From positions 1-33,039 of the forward strand of contig JAZUHH010000018.1 in the NCBI GenBank assembly GCA_045641625.1: a stretch of 33,039 nucleotides of DNA, written 5' to 3'. Position numbers and translations under genes: made by a program. This stretch comes from UBA1723 sp045641625 (GTDB lineage: Bacteria; Bacteroidota; Bacteroidia; Bacteroidales; Paludibacteraceae). The notes under the pieces are model-generated. The model ran no database searches, had not been told where the DNA came from, and was given only the letters and a program-made list of their open reading frames with translations. Shown here piece after piece: positions 15,708-22,816 of this stretch (position 1 is the stretch's first letter; each line of letters opens with the position of its first letter).

Positions 15708-16784
15708 TTATATTTTGGCGCATCTGTCCATGAGCATTGCGTCCAGAATTACCATTGCAGCCATAGCCTCAACAATAGGCACAGCTCTTGGCAATACGCA
15801 TGGATCGTGACGACCTCTTGCCTTGATTATGGCGTTCTCTCCTGCCTTGTTCACAGTGTTCTGCTCGAACAGAAGTGTCGGGATAGGTTTGAACGCAGCT
15901 CTGAAATATATATCCTCGCCGTTCGAGATACCACCCTGAATGCCTCCTGAGTGGTTTGTCTTTGTCGATATCCTTCCGTTGTTGCTTACGAATGAGTCGT
16001 TCATCTGCGAGCCTCTTCCGCAAACTCCGTCGAATCCCATTCCGTACTCGAATCCCTTGCAGGCGTTGATGCTCAATATTGCGGCACCAAGCTGGGCGTG
16101 AAGCTTTCCGAAAGCGGGTTCGCCAAGACCTACGGGAGCACCCTTGATCACGCAAGTGATAGTTCCTCCGATAGTGTCTCCGTCACTCTTTACCTCTTTG
16201 ATAAGCTCTATCATCTTTTCTGCCATCTCCGAGTCAGGACAGCGGACAATGTTGCTCTCTATTTTGCTGAGGTCATATTTCTTGTAGTCGGTGTCCAGCT
16301 TCAGGTTGCCCACTTGTGAAGTGTATGCGGCAATGCAGATACCCTTCTCCTTTAGGGCAAGCTTGGCCAATGCACCGCCGACCACTCTGGAAATAGTCTC
16401 TCGAGCTGAAGAGCGTCCACCGCCTCTGTGGTCACGCATTCCATACTTTGTCTGGTAGGTGTAGTCTGCGTGGCTAGGACGATACAGGTTCTTCATCTCT
16501 TCGTAGTCCGAAGAGTGCTGGTTGGTGTTTCTGACCTCGAATGCTATTGGTGTGCCTGTGCTGACTCCCTCGTAAACTCCAGAGAGAATCTCGACCTTGT
16601 CACCCTCGGCACGAGCAGTTGTGATAGCAGACTGACCAGGACGTCGTCTGTCCAATTCGCTCTGGATGAAGTCAACATCTATCTTCACGCCGGCAGGGAA
16701 TCCGTCAACAATACCGCCGACAGCGGCACCGTGGCTTTCCCCGTAGGTTGTAAGTCTGAATATGTTACCTATTGTGTTGCTCAT
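15708..16784 (-). CDS. aroC: Chorismate synthase
   Basis: AroC converts 5-enolpyruvylshikimate-3-phosphate to chorismate using reduced FMN, the last shared step toward aromatic amino acids, folate and menaquinone. The 358 residues contain the three family signatures: GESHGAAVGGIVDG near residue 15, RPSHADYTYQTKYGMRDHRG followed by GRSSARET, and the C-terminal GGIQGGISNGEDI and KARGRHDPCVLPRAVP. The gene is downstream of the two PPIase genes and upstream of ddl on the same strand, probably in one transcript. No other aro gene is nearby. Chorismate feeds menaquinone synthesis, whose later gene menA is at 26241, but the two are not linked transcriptionally. Confidence 0.97.
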   Translation of the reverse strand: MSNTIGNIFRLTTYGESHGAAVGGIVDGFPAGVKIDVDFIQSELDRRRPGQSAITTARAEGDKVEILSGVYEGVSTGTPIAFEVRNTNQHSSDYEEMKNLYRPSHADYTYQTKYGMRDHRGGGRSSARETISRVVGGALAKLALKEKGICIAAYTSQVGNLKLDTDYKKYDLSKIESNIVRCPDSEMAEKMIELIKEVKSDGDTIGGTITCVIKGAPVGLGEPAFGKLHAQLGAAILSINACKGFEYGMGFDGVCGRGSQMNDSFVSNNGRISTKTNHSGGIQGGISNGEDIYFRAAFKPIPTLLFEQNTVNKAGENAIIKARGRHDPCVLPRAVPIVEAMAAMVILDAMLMDRCAKI

Positions 16785-16828
16785 AGATTCGTTTCGTCGA
16801 TTTACAAATGTCTAATGCTTCGCTAGTA

Positions 16829-17413
16829 TTAGTGGCAGCCACCGCAACCACCTTCTCCACAGCCACCGCCGCAGCCACCATCGCCGCAACCGCCACCACA
16901 GCTTCCGCAACCGCCTCCGCACTTGTGGTTCTTCACTAGGTCAATCTCGAACTGAGTTGCAGGGCGAACCTCTACGACCTCGCCTACGAAGTGAAGTCTC
17001 TCGCCGGCAAGCGGATGGTTGAAATCCATCTTCACGTTGTCGTCAGTGATATCAAGAACGCGGCCGTTCATGCGATGGCCTTCAGAAGACATCATAGGAA
17101 GGGTATTGCCCACGAAAAGGTACTTCTCGTCATACTCGCCCTTCTCGTTTGCGAATATATTCTTTGGAAGGTTCACGCAAAGCTCCTTCTCGTATTCTCC
17201 GTATGCATCCTCCGGAGATATTTGTAGCTCGAACTTGTCGCCCTGAGCCTTGCCCTTAAGTCCCTCCTCAAATTTAGGAAGAACCATTCCTAGTCCGCAA
17301 GTGAACTTGAAAGGCTGGTCGTCCGGAGTCTCTTCTATCATAACTTCCTCTTTGTCTGCACCCACATAAAGCTGGTACTTTAGTGTCACAAACATGTTGT
17401 CTTCAATAATCAT
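16829..17413 (-). CDS. SlyD-type FKBP peptidyl-prolyl isomerase with Cys/Gly metal-binding tail
   Basis: SlyD-type FKBPs catalyse prolyl isomerisation, act as chaperones and, through a metal-binding tail, take part in Ni or Zn handling. The 194 residues have the bipartite FKBP fold (VTLKYQLYVG, then FTCGLGMVLPKFEEGLKGKAQGD), an inserted-in-flap domain (about 70-130) and MDFNHPLAGERLHFVGEVVEV. Residues from about 163 form a tail of Gly with eight Cys, bracketed by His at both ends, where E. coli SlyD has a His-rich tail. The coding DNA there is a low-complexity GCC/ACC-type repeat. The gene lies 59 bases downstream of a paralogue without the tail. Confidence 0.92.
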   Translation of the reverse strand: MIIEDNMFVTLKYQLYVGADKEEVMIEETPDDQPFKFTCGLGMVLPKFEEGLKGKAQGDKFELQISPEDAYGEYEKELCVNLPKNIFANEKGEYDEKYLFVGNTLPMMSSEGHRMNGRVLDITDDNVKMDFNHPLAGERLHFVGEVVEVRPATQFEIDLVKNHKCGGGCGSCGGGCGDGGCGGGCGEGGCGGCH

Positions 17414-17472
17414 ATAGCTGTGAATTACAAAAATCTAACTTGAATGAAATTTTGTTGTGCGTGCTGGTTCCG

Positions 17473-17925
17473 TTACCACTTCACGTCGATGATCTTTCCC
17501 ACGAAGTGAAGTCTCTCGTCAGCAAGCGGATGGTTGAAGTCAAGAGTAACTTCGTTCTTTGTAACCTTTACCACAAGAGCAGGACACTCCTCGTCATCCT
17601 CGTTCAGCATCATGATGGCGTTGCCCTCATAAAGCTCCTCCTCGTCGATTTCACCGTCGCAACTGAAAGTCTCCTTAGGGAAAGTCTTTACGTTCTCCTC
17701 GCTCCACTCACCGTAAGCGTTCTGAGGCTCCACGTAAATGTCAAAACTGTCACCTTTCTTTAGTCCGATAAGTTGCTCCTCGAACTTGTCGAGCATCTCA
17801 CCGTTTCCTATCTTGAAAGTTTCTGGCTCCTCGGCAGTAGCCTCTTCCATTAGCTCTATATCATCACCTTCACCACAGTACAGCTGGTAAGAGATGCTAA
17901 CCACTTTGTTGTCGTCAATAGTCAT
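17473..17925 (-). CDS. SlyD-like FKBP peptidyl-prolyl isomerase, tail-less paralogue
   Basis: The 150 residues share the SlyD layout with the next gene: MTIDDNKVVSISYQLYCG, FKIGNGEMLDKFEEQLIGLKKGD, an inserted-in-flap domain and LDFNHPLADERLHFVGKIIDV. It ends at that strand and has no Cys or His tail. The middle is strongly acidic (GEIDEEELYEG, NEDDEECP). Prolyl isomerase/chaperone activity is likely by family; metal delivery is not supported. The tandem arrangement suggests duplication and then specialisation. It is the promoter-proximal gene of the minus-strand group and has a well-placed promoter. Confidence 0.9.
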   Translation of the reverse strand: MTIDDNKVVSISYQLYCGEGDDIELMEEATAEEPETFKIGNGEMLDKFEEQLIGLKKGDSFDIYVEPQNAYGEWSEENVKTFPKETFSCDGEIDEEELYEGNAIMMLNEDDEECPALVVKVTKNEVTLDFNHPLADERLHFVGKIIDVKW

Positions 17926-17951
17926 CGTTGTAAGATTTTATTATTTACGTG

Positions 17952-17959
17952 CAAAGGTA
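17952..17959 (-). promoter_or_regulatory. -7 box of the slyD-slyD-aroC-ddl operon
   Basis: The plus strand reads CAAAGGTA, that is TACCTTTG on the minus strand, an exact TAnnTTTG, 26 bases before the start at 17925. No other exact box is seen before ddl, which supports one transcript for four genes. Confidence 0.7.
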
Positions 17960-17996
17960 TAAAAAAGAAAAGGAAAAAAGAACTGAAAGGGGCAAT

Positions 17997-18035
17997 AAAA
18001 AAGCGTGGGGTTAATAAAAACCTCCACGCTTTTCA
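17997..18035 (-). terminator. Intrinsic terminator after the HU gene
   Basis: AAAAGCGTGG-GGTT (17999-18012) pairs with AACC-T-CCACGCTTTT (18019-18033) with one bulge. On the minus strand it ends in a T run, placed 25 bases downstream of the HU stop. Confidence 0.9.
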
Positions 18036-18059
18036 CGAAACGAAAAAACACTTTTCTTT

Positions 18060-18338
18060 TTAGCTGTTACGAACTGCGTCGTCTAGCTCAGCTCCTGCCT
18101 TGAAAGCAACGGCCTTTCTTGCAGCGATAGTGATTGTCTCCTTTGTACGAGGATTGATACCCTGACGCTCACCCTTCTCCTTTACTGAAAGAGACATAAA
18201 GCCAGTGATGTTGATTGACTCTCCCTTTGATAGTGTCTCCTTAACAGCGTCTAGGAATGCATCTAGAGCCTTCTTTGAATCAGCCTTAGTAAGACCTGAT
18301 TTTGCTGCGATAGCGTCAGTTAGTTCTGTCTTGTTCAT
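18060..18338 (-). CDS. HU-family nucleoid DNA-binding protein
   Basis: This small dimeric protein bends and compacts DNA. The 92 residues begin MNKTELTDAIAAKSGLTKADSKKALDAF, the HU/IHF helical base, and continue with SINITGFMSLSVKEKGERQG, then INPRTKETITIAARKAVAFKAG, the DNA-arm and proline (INPRT) motif. HU and IHF subunits cannot be separated safely by eye; HU is the more probable. It is a monocistronic unit with a terminator and the best-matching promoter in the window. Confidence 0.95.
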   Translation of the reverse strand: MNKTELTDAIAAKSGLTKADSKKALDAFLDAVKETLSKGESINITGFMSLSVKEKGERQGINPRTKETITIAARKAVAFKAGAELDDAVRNS

Positions 18339-18389
18339 AATCGAAAAATTAGTTACTATTCAAAATCACAATTGTCCCGATGGACATGG

Positions 18390-18419
18390 CAAATGTATAG
18401 ATTTTGTCGAATAAACAAA
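18390..18419 (-). promoter_or_regulatory. HU promoter with -7 and -33 elements
   Basis: On the minus strand, TACATTTG (18397-18390) is an exact -7 box and TTTG (18419-18416) lies 18 bases upstream of it as the -33 element. The 5' leader would be about 45 bases. Confidence 0.85.
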
Positions 18420-18870
18420 CAATTTTTCAGTTTTTTTTGATAAAAACAGACTGAATTAGCGAAAAATATTGTTGAAAGGCATATTTCTCTGGACTTTTTG
18501 CGTTTTGTGCCTTCTTCCACGATCCAAAGTATCTTCATGTCTAAGAGCCATTTAACAAAGGGCGTGTGGAGACAGTTAGAACTGAAAAACATGTTTCTAA
18601 GCTAAGGTAAGGAGCGTTGGCAAGGCAATTTCTTTTTGTCTGTTATCGGCGAGGACAGTTTCATGTGAAATTTAAGTTTTGTAAAAGATAGCCAGAACTC
18701 CGCTATAACAAAACTAAGATTCTTTGGCATGCAAAATGTAATCGGAATCAAATTTATTCTTGTGTATTCTTATTCTTGTGTCTTCGCCTGCCATACTCGG
18801 ATTGCATTGCATGAAAAGACGGGAATTTTGATCATCTTTGTTTTTATACTTAGTTTTTATATTGTTTTGC

Positions 18871-18901
18871 TTGTTAAAAAAAGAAATTTTGTTTAATTTT
18901 G
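18871..18901 (+). promoter_or_regulatory. Promoter of the candidate small RNA / lipoprotein leader
   Basis: TAATTTTG at 18894-18901 is an exact TAnnTTTG, with TTG at 18871-18873 about 20 bases upstream. Transcription would begin near 18907, about 174 bases before the ATG at 19081. Confidence 0.6.
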
Positions 18902-18906
18902 CGGTG

Positions 18907-19019
18907 TTTTTGAAGCTGGAGATTACAGTATGACAAATTATTATGTTATCATGGCTTGAACACTATGGTTTTATCGCCTCACCATATTGTTTAATAAACT
19001 ATTATGTAGGCTTTTTTTT
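18907..19019 (+). ncRNA. Candidate small RNA or attenuator-like leader
   Basis: Downstream of the promoter at 18894 is a 9-codon ORF (18930-18959, MTNYYVIMA). A hairpin TATGGT/ACCATA follows (18964-18969 with 18981-18986). A second, imperfect stem overlaps it, closed by GCCT (18976-18979) and AGGC (19008-19011), and is followed by eight T residues at 19012-19019. The second stem with the T tract looks like a terminator. The unit is therefore either a small RNA of about 110 bases or a leader that ends transcription before the lipoprotein gene. The pairing inside the long stem is weak, and no known RNA family was recognised. Confidence 0.4.
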
Positions 19020-19080
19020 ATTCAGGTGTTAAGGTGGAGATGCAATAAAATTTGGTATAACTGCATATTAATTAAGTATT

Positions 19081-19455
19081 ATGAGAATTTGGTATTTGCT
19101 ATTTTATCTGGTGTCGGTTTCCCTATCTTTGGTTGTGAATTCTTGTGATGATAAGAAAGAAGATGATGCGGAATATACATTTGAATATGGGGTGATGTAC
19201 AACAGAGGCGACGGAGAAGGTGCTTATATTTATAATGTTTATTGGAGTGTGTTTGAAGGTGCAGGTCTTGCCTTTAATTACAGTAGCGGAACTTTTTCCA
19301 AGAGCTCTTCTAAAAAAGATATATTGAAGGCATGCGAGGAGGCTCATGACGCTATCCTTACTTCTTCGTATAAGTTTGAGGGTCAATACACATACGAGTT
19401 GAAGGAGAATGGGAATGTAATATTTCGAAAGACTTACGGAATGAAGCATGATTAG
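19081..19455 (+). CDS. Orphan lipoprotein of unknown function
   Basis: The 124-residue protein begins with a hydrophobic segment and lipobox-like LVVNSC, so Cys22 is the probable lipidated residue, followed by an acidic DDKKEDDAE tether. The rest is Tyr-, Ser- and Gly-rich with predicted beta strands (YNVYWSVFEGAGLAFNYSSGTFS) and a short helical stretch (KKDILKACEEAHDAILTSS). It ends FRKTYGMKHD. I do not recognise a family. The gene is isolated between a long non-coding gap and a terminator, and its codon use is more A+T-rich than the housekeeping genes. The ATG at 19081 is the only sensible start. Confidence 0.7.
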   Translation: MRIWYLLFYLVSVSLSLVVNSCDDKKEDDAEYTFEYGVMYNRGDGEGAYIYNVYWSVFEGAGLAFNYSSGTFSKSSSKKDILKACEEAHDAILTSSYKFEGQYTYELKENGNVIFRKTYGMKHD

Positions 19456-19475
19456 TACATGATTTTGTGTCATGG

Positions 19476-19507
19476 AAAGGGGAGGGCAGCTATGTCTTTC
19501 CCCTTTT
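19476..19507 (+). terminator. Intrinsic terminator after the orphan lipoprotein
   Basis: AAAGGGGA (19476-19483) pairs with TCCCCTTT (19499-19506) over a 15-base loop, with a T-rich end. Confidence 0.7.
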
Positions 19508-19573
19508 CTGTTAATTAAAGTTAAAATAGGCTAAGAAAGTCAGTTTTTGCGTGTCTATGGACTATATAAGCAG

Positions 19574-19581
19574 TATCTTTG
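19574..19581 (+). promoter_or_regulatory. Distal candidate -7 box upstream of dapB
   Basis: TATCTTTG is an exact TAnnTTTG, 173 bases before dapB. No -33 element at the usual distance. The 290-base gap between the lipoprotein and dapB otherwise holds nothing recognised. Confidence 0.45.
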
Positions 19582-19649
19582 TCGGCGGTAGGATTGGAGA
19601 ATATGCAGAAAATGACGCTCTGTTTTTATAAAAATACAAAAAAAGTTCT

Positions 19650-19657
19650 TATTTTTG
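19650..19657 (+). promoter_or_regulatory. Proximal -7 box upstream of dapB
   Basis: TATTTTTG is an exact TAnnTTTG, 89 bases before the dapB ATG. It is the likely main promoter of the dapB-menA run. Confidence 0.6.
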
Positions 19658-19746
19658 CCAATCTCTATATTCATTATCATGCCGTATTGTGCGGAGTTGA
19701 TAGTGGATGTCAGTGGTAATATGTTGAATATAAATAAATTAAAGAT

Positions 19747-20463
19747 ATGAAGATTGCGTTGATCGGATATGGCAAGATGGGCCATATAATTGAAAGGATA
19801 GCTAGAGAAAGAGGTCATGAGATAGTTTCAATTATCGACATTGACAACCGTGATGACATGAAGGGCGAGGCTTTCAAGAGCGCTGACGCCGCTATCGAGT
19901 TCACTATGCCAGCTGTGGCAATCGACAATATCTACGCTTGTTTCAATGCCGGAGTACCAGTGGTATGCGGTACTACAGGTTGGACTGATAAGATGCCAGA
20001 GGTTAAGGCAGAGATGGAGAAGAAGAACGGAACTTTGTTCTGGAGCTCAAACTACTCGGTTGGTGTGAACATCTTTATGGCAGTGAACAAGTATCTTGCC
20101 AAGATCATGAACGGATTCTCTCAGTATAACGTAGAGATGACTGAAGTTCACCACATTCACAAGCTTGACGCACCAAGCGGAACTGCCATCACTCTTGCAG
20201 AGGGTATTCTTGACAACCTTGACCGCAAGACAGCATGGACCAAGGAGGTTGAGGGCAAGAGCACTGACATGGCAATCAAGTCCATTCGCGAGGGAGAGGT
20301 TCCAGGCATACATACTATCCGCTATGAGTCTTCTGTGGATTCAATAGAGATTACTCACGATGCAAAGAGCCGTGAGGGATTTGCACTTGGAGCAGTTCTT
20401 GCGGCAGAGTTCGTAGTTGGCAAGAAGGGATTGCTTGGTACAGATGATTTGTTTAAGTTTTAA
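19747..20463 (+). CDS. dapB: 4-hydroxy-tetrahydrodipicolinate reductase
   Basis: DapB reduces hydroxy-tetrahydrodipicolinate with NAD(P)H in the diaminopimelate/lysine pathway, feeding peptidoglycan cross-links. The 238-residue protein has the Rossmann motif IGYGKMGHIIERIA at the N-terminus, the TTGW nucleotide contact, and the catalytic block VHHIHKLDAPSGTA with H135, H136 and K139, whose spacing matches E. coli H159/H160/K163. It is shorter than E. coli DapB (273), as in other Bacteroidota. First gene of a closely spaced seven-gene run; the next start (lepB) is five bases after its stop. Confidence 0.96.
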   Translation: MKIALIGYGKMGHIIERIARERGHEIVSIIDIDNRDDMKGEAFKSADAAIEFTMPAVAIDNIYACFNAGVPVVCGTTGWTDKMPEVKAEMEKKNGTLFWSSNYSVGVNIFMAVNKYLAKIMNGFSQYNVEMTEVHHIHKLDAPSGTAITLAEGILDNLDRKTAWTKEVEGKSTDMAIKSIREGEVPGIHTIRYESSVDSIEITHDAKSREGFALGAVLAAEFVVGKKGLLGTDDLFKF

Positions 20464-20468
20464 GAGTT

Positions 20469-21947
20469 ATGGGAATTATTTCTGCAAGGTCGAAAGACAA
20501 GGATGATCTGGAATATATCGGAGCAAAGAGCGGCTCGTTCGGTGACCGTGTGAAGAGCACCAAGCCGGCGCAGTGGATCAAGTTCGGACTTTTGGCTCTG
20601 TTGATAGTTCTGTTCACTATATGGGCTTCGAACCCGTGGGTGCTGTTGTGGCTTGTCCCTGCATTCGAGGTTTACGTTACACGCTATGTAGCATGGGATG
20701 CATGGAAGAAGAACCCCAACGTGTTACTACGAAAGGTGGCGTCATGGATAGACGCGATTGTGTTCGCTCTTTTCGCTGTGTACTTCATCAACAACTATGT
20801 CTTTCAGATGTACAAGATCCCAACTTCATCGCTTGAAAAGACTCTGCTTGTTGGCGACTTCCTTTGTGTGAGCAAGGTTAGCTATGGTCCTCGTTCTCCG
20901 ATGACTCCGCTTTCACTTCCTTTGGTACAGCACACACTTCCGGTCTTTAACTGCAAGTCGTATTTGGAAAAGCCTTCTTGGGAGTACAACCGTCTGCCAG
21001 GTCTTGGAAGCATCCAGCTTTACGATATCGTGGTGTTCAACTTCCCTGCCGGAGACACTGTATTGGCAAATTGCCCTAACCCAGACTACTACTCGATGGT
21101 AAGCCAGTACGGCAGAGAATGGGTGATGAACAACCTTGACAGAGGCGAGAAATTGGGCGAGATCCTATATCGTCCTGTTGACAGAAGAGAGAACTATGTC
21201 AAGAGATGTGTCGGACTTCCAGGTGATGACCTTCTGCTTTCTGACGGAAACCTTTATTTGAACAACCAGCTAATCGAGGATCCGAAGAACATGCAGTTCT
21301 GCTATTGGGTGGAGACAACCGGTCCAATCTCTGACAAGTATTTTACTAGCCTTTCGGTAAACAAGGAGGACAGATACCTTATAAACAAGTCTTTGGGTGC
21401 CGCAAACATATTGGAGAGGACTGGTTACAAGATGAATGAAAACGGTCTCTACAACTATGTGTATCGTCTTCCTTTGACAAAGCAGATGAAGGAGAAGATT
21501 GCAACCCGTTCGGACATCGTAAGCATAAAGAGAGAGTCTGACGAGGACTTCGGCAGCAAGGTTTATCCTTTGAACGATCCGAACAACAAGTGGACAAGGG
21601 ACAATTACGGACCTATCCACATTCCAGCTCGAGGCGAGACTATCGACCTGAACATGAACAACATTTATGTTTACGAGCGCTGTATTAAGAATTATGAAGG
21701 TAATGATCTTGAAATCAAGGACAGCACAATATATATTAACGGTGCTGCAGCAAACAGCTACACTTTCAAGATGGATTACTACTGGATGATGGGAGACAAC
21801 AGACACAATTCCTTGGATTCCCGCTATTGGGGATTCGTTCCAGAGGACCATATCGTCGGCAAGCCATTGTTCATCTGGCTTTCAATTGACGGTGACGCAG
21901 GCTATATCCGCTGGTCAAGAATACCAAAGTCTGTACATCCCAATTAG
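20469..21947 (+). CDS. lepB: Signal peptidase I
   Basis: LepB cleaves signal peptides from secreted preproteins at the periplasmic face of the inner membrane. The 492-residue protein has about three hydrophobic segments before residue 120. The catalytic Ser is S121 in KIPTSSLEKTLL and the general-base Lys is K245 in YVKRCVGLPGD. Box E is MMGDNRHNSLDSRYWGFVP near the C-terminus. It is much longer than E. coli LepB (324) owing to long insertions between the boxes, as in other Bacteroidota. It lies directly after dapB and 24 bases before the DUF3108 gene. Confidence 0.96.
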   Translation: MGIISARSKDKDDLEYIGAKSGSFGDRVKSTKPAQWIKFGLLALLIVLFTIWASNPWVLLWLVPAFEVYVTRYVAWDAWKKNPNVLLRKVASWIDAIVFALFAVYFINNYVFQMYKIPTSSLEKTLLVGDFLCVSKVSYGPRSPMTPLSLPLVQHTLPVFNCKSYLEKPSWEYNRLPGLGSIQLYDIVVFNFPAGDTVLANCPNPDYYSMVSQYGREWVMNNLDRGEKLGEILYRPVDRRENYVKRCVGLPGDDLLLSDGNLYLNNQLIEDPKNMQFCYWVETTGPISDKYFTSLSVNKEDRYLINKSLGAANILERTGYKMNENGLYNYVYRLPLTKQMKEKIATRSDIVSIKRESDEDFGSKVYPLNDPNNKWTRDNYGPIHIPARGETIDLNMNNIYVYERCIKNYEGNDLEIKDSTIYINGAAANSYTFKMDYYWMMGDNRHNSLDSRYWGFVPEDHIVGKPLFIWLSIDGDAGYIRWSRIPKSVHPN

Positions 21948-21971
21948 TATTAACCAATAAATTTGACGACT

Positions 21972-22796
21972 ATGAAACGAATTGGCTTATTATTGGTAAC
22001 GCTATTTCTAGCGGTGATGTCGTTTGCCCAGACAAAAAGCGAGCTGTACTTGCGCGAGCCTGTGTTCCAGGTTGGCGAGAAGGCAACGTATAACATATAC
22101 TTCAATCTTGGTTTCATTTGGGTTCACGCAGGTGACGTCAAGTTTGAGTGCAGTTCTGCGATGAAGAACGGCAAGGACTGCTATAAGCTGTCTGTGACAG
22201 GCTACACAATGGGCATGTTCGAGAAGTACTATGTAATTCGCGACACTTTCGTTTCATATATCGACAAGAATACTCTTGATCCGGTTGCCTATGAGGACCA
22301 TAAGCATGAGGACAAGTATTACAGCAGTACAAGGTACGTTTACACTCCGACAGGGGACAGCGTACTTGTAAGCTATCACAGGGACAAGAAGAATAATTCT
22401 TGGGACAAGCAGTATAACATTGCAAGGAATGTTTACGACTTGATCTCTTGTTGCTACACTACGCGAAACATAAACACTGACGCGCTGGTCCGCAAGCAGC
22501 AGGTTCCGTTGGTCATGATGTACGACGACTCGGTACATAAGCTTGGATTGTCCTTCCAGGGCAAGAAGAACTTGAAGGTCAAGAACGGAACAAAGTACAA
22601 GACAATGTACTTCACCCCTTCGGTAATTTCCGGAGGTCTGTTCAAGCGTGAAGAAGATTTGGGTGTGTATGTGGCGGATGACGCCAATCACGTGCCCGTA
22701 TATGTAGAGGCGAAGTTGAAGATGGGATCTGCAATCGCTTCTCTCGGCAAGATCGAGGGAACCAAGTATCCTATGACTTCGATAATCAAGAAGTAG
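21972..22796 (+). CDS. DUF3108 domain exported protein
   Basis: The 274-residue protein has an N-terminal signal peptide (MKRIGLLLVTLFLAVMSFAQ). The remainder is a beta-rich DUF3108-type domain: FQVGEKATYNIYFNLGFIWVHAGDV, YVIRDTFVSYIDKNTLDPVAY, and NVYDLISCCYTTRNI. Proteins of this family are predicted periplasmic or outer-membrane beta-barrel-like proteins of unknown function. A TTG at 21963 is in frame, but the ATG at 21972 directly before the basic signal-peptide start is preferred. It sits between lepB and the response regulator, both within about 25 bases. Confidence 0.85.
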   Translation: MKRIGLLLVTLFLAVMSFAQTKSELYLREPVFQVGEKATYNIYFNLGFIWVHAGDVKFECSSAMKNGKDCYKLSVTGYTMGMFEKYYVIRDTFVSYIDKNTLDPVAYEDHKHEDKYYSSTRYVYTPTGDSVLVSYHRDKKNNSWDKQYNIARNVYDLISCCYTTRNINTDALVRKQQVPLVMMYDDSVHKLGLSFQGKKNLKVKNGTKYKTMYFTPSVISGGLFKREEDLGVYVADDANHVPVYVEAKLKMGSAIASLGKIEGTKYPMTSIIKK

Positions 22797-22816
22797 TTAA
22801 TATTGGGGGAAAAACG

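Larger units (their letters stand above)
18420..19080. other. Long non-coding gap upstream of the orphan lipoprotein
   Basis: Apart from the HU promoter at its left and the leader unit at 18894-19020, this A+T-rich stretch shows no supported gene. A 12-base direct repeat TTATTCTTGTGT occurs at 18754-18765 and 18770-18781. A minus-strand -7-like box is present at 18709-18716 without a convincing gene behind it. Confidence 0.55.

Noticed and set aside
16841..16926. A GCC/ACC-type repeat tract that could be taken for a microsatellite or CRISPR-like repeat.
   Set aside because: It is the coding DNA of the Cys/Gly tail of the SlyD-like protein, in frame, with no spacers.
18356..18592. A 78-residue minus-strand ORF in the gap upstream of HU, with a -7-like box at 18709-18716 behind it.
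   Set aside because: It overlaps the well-supported HU promoter, has a biased low-complexity composition and matches no family I know. The box is over 100 bases away.
18754..18781. A 12-base direct repeat TTATTCTTGTGT with 16-base period.
   Set aside because: Only two copies in A+T-rich DNA, with no associated element ends or integrase gene.
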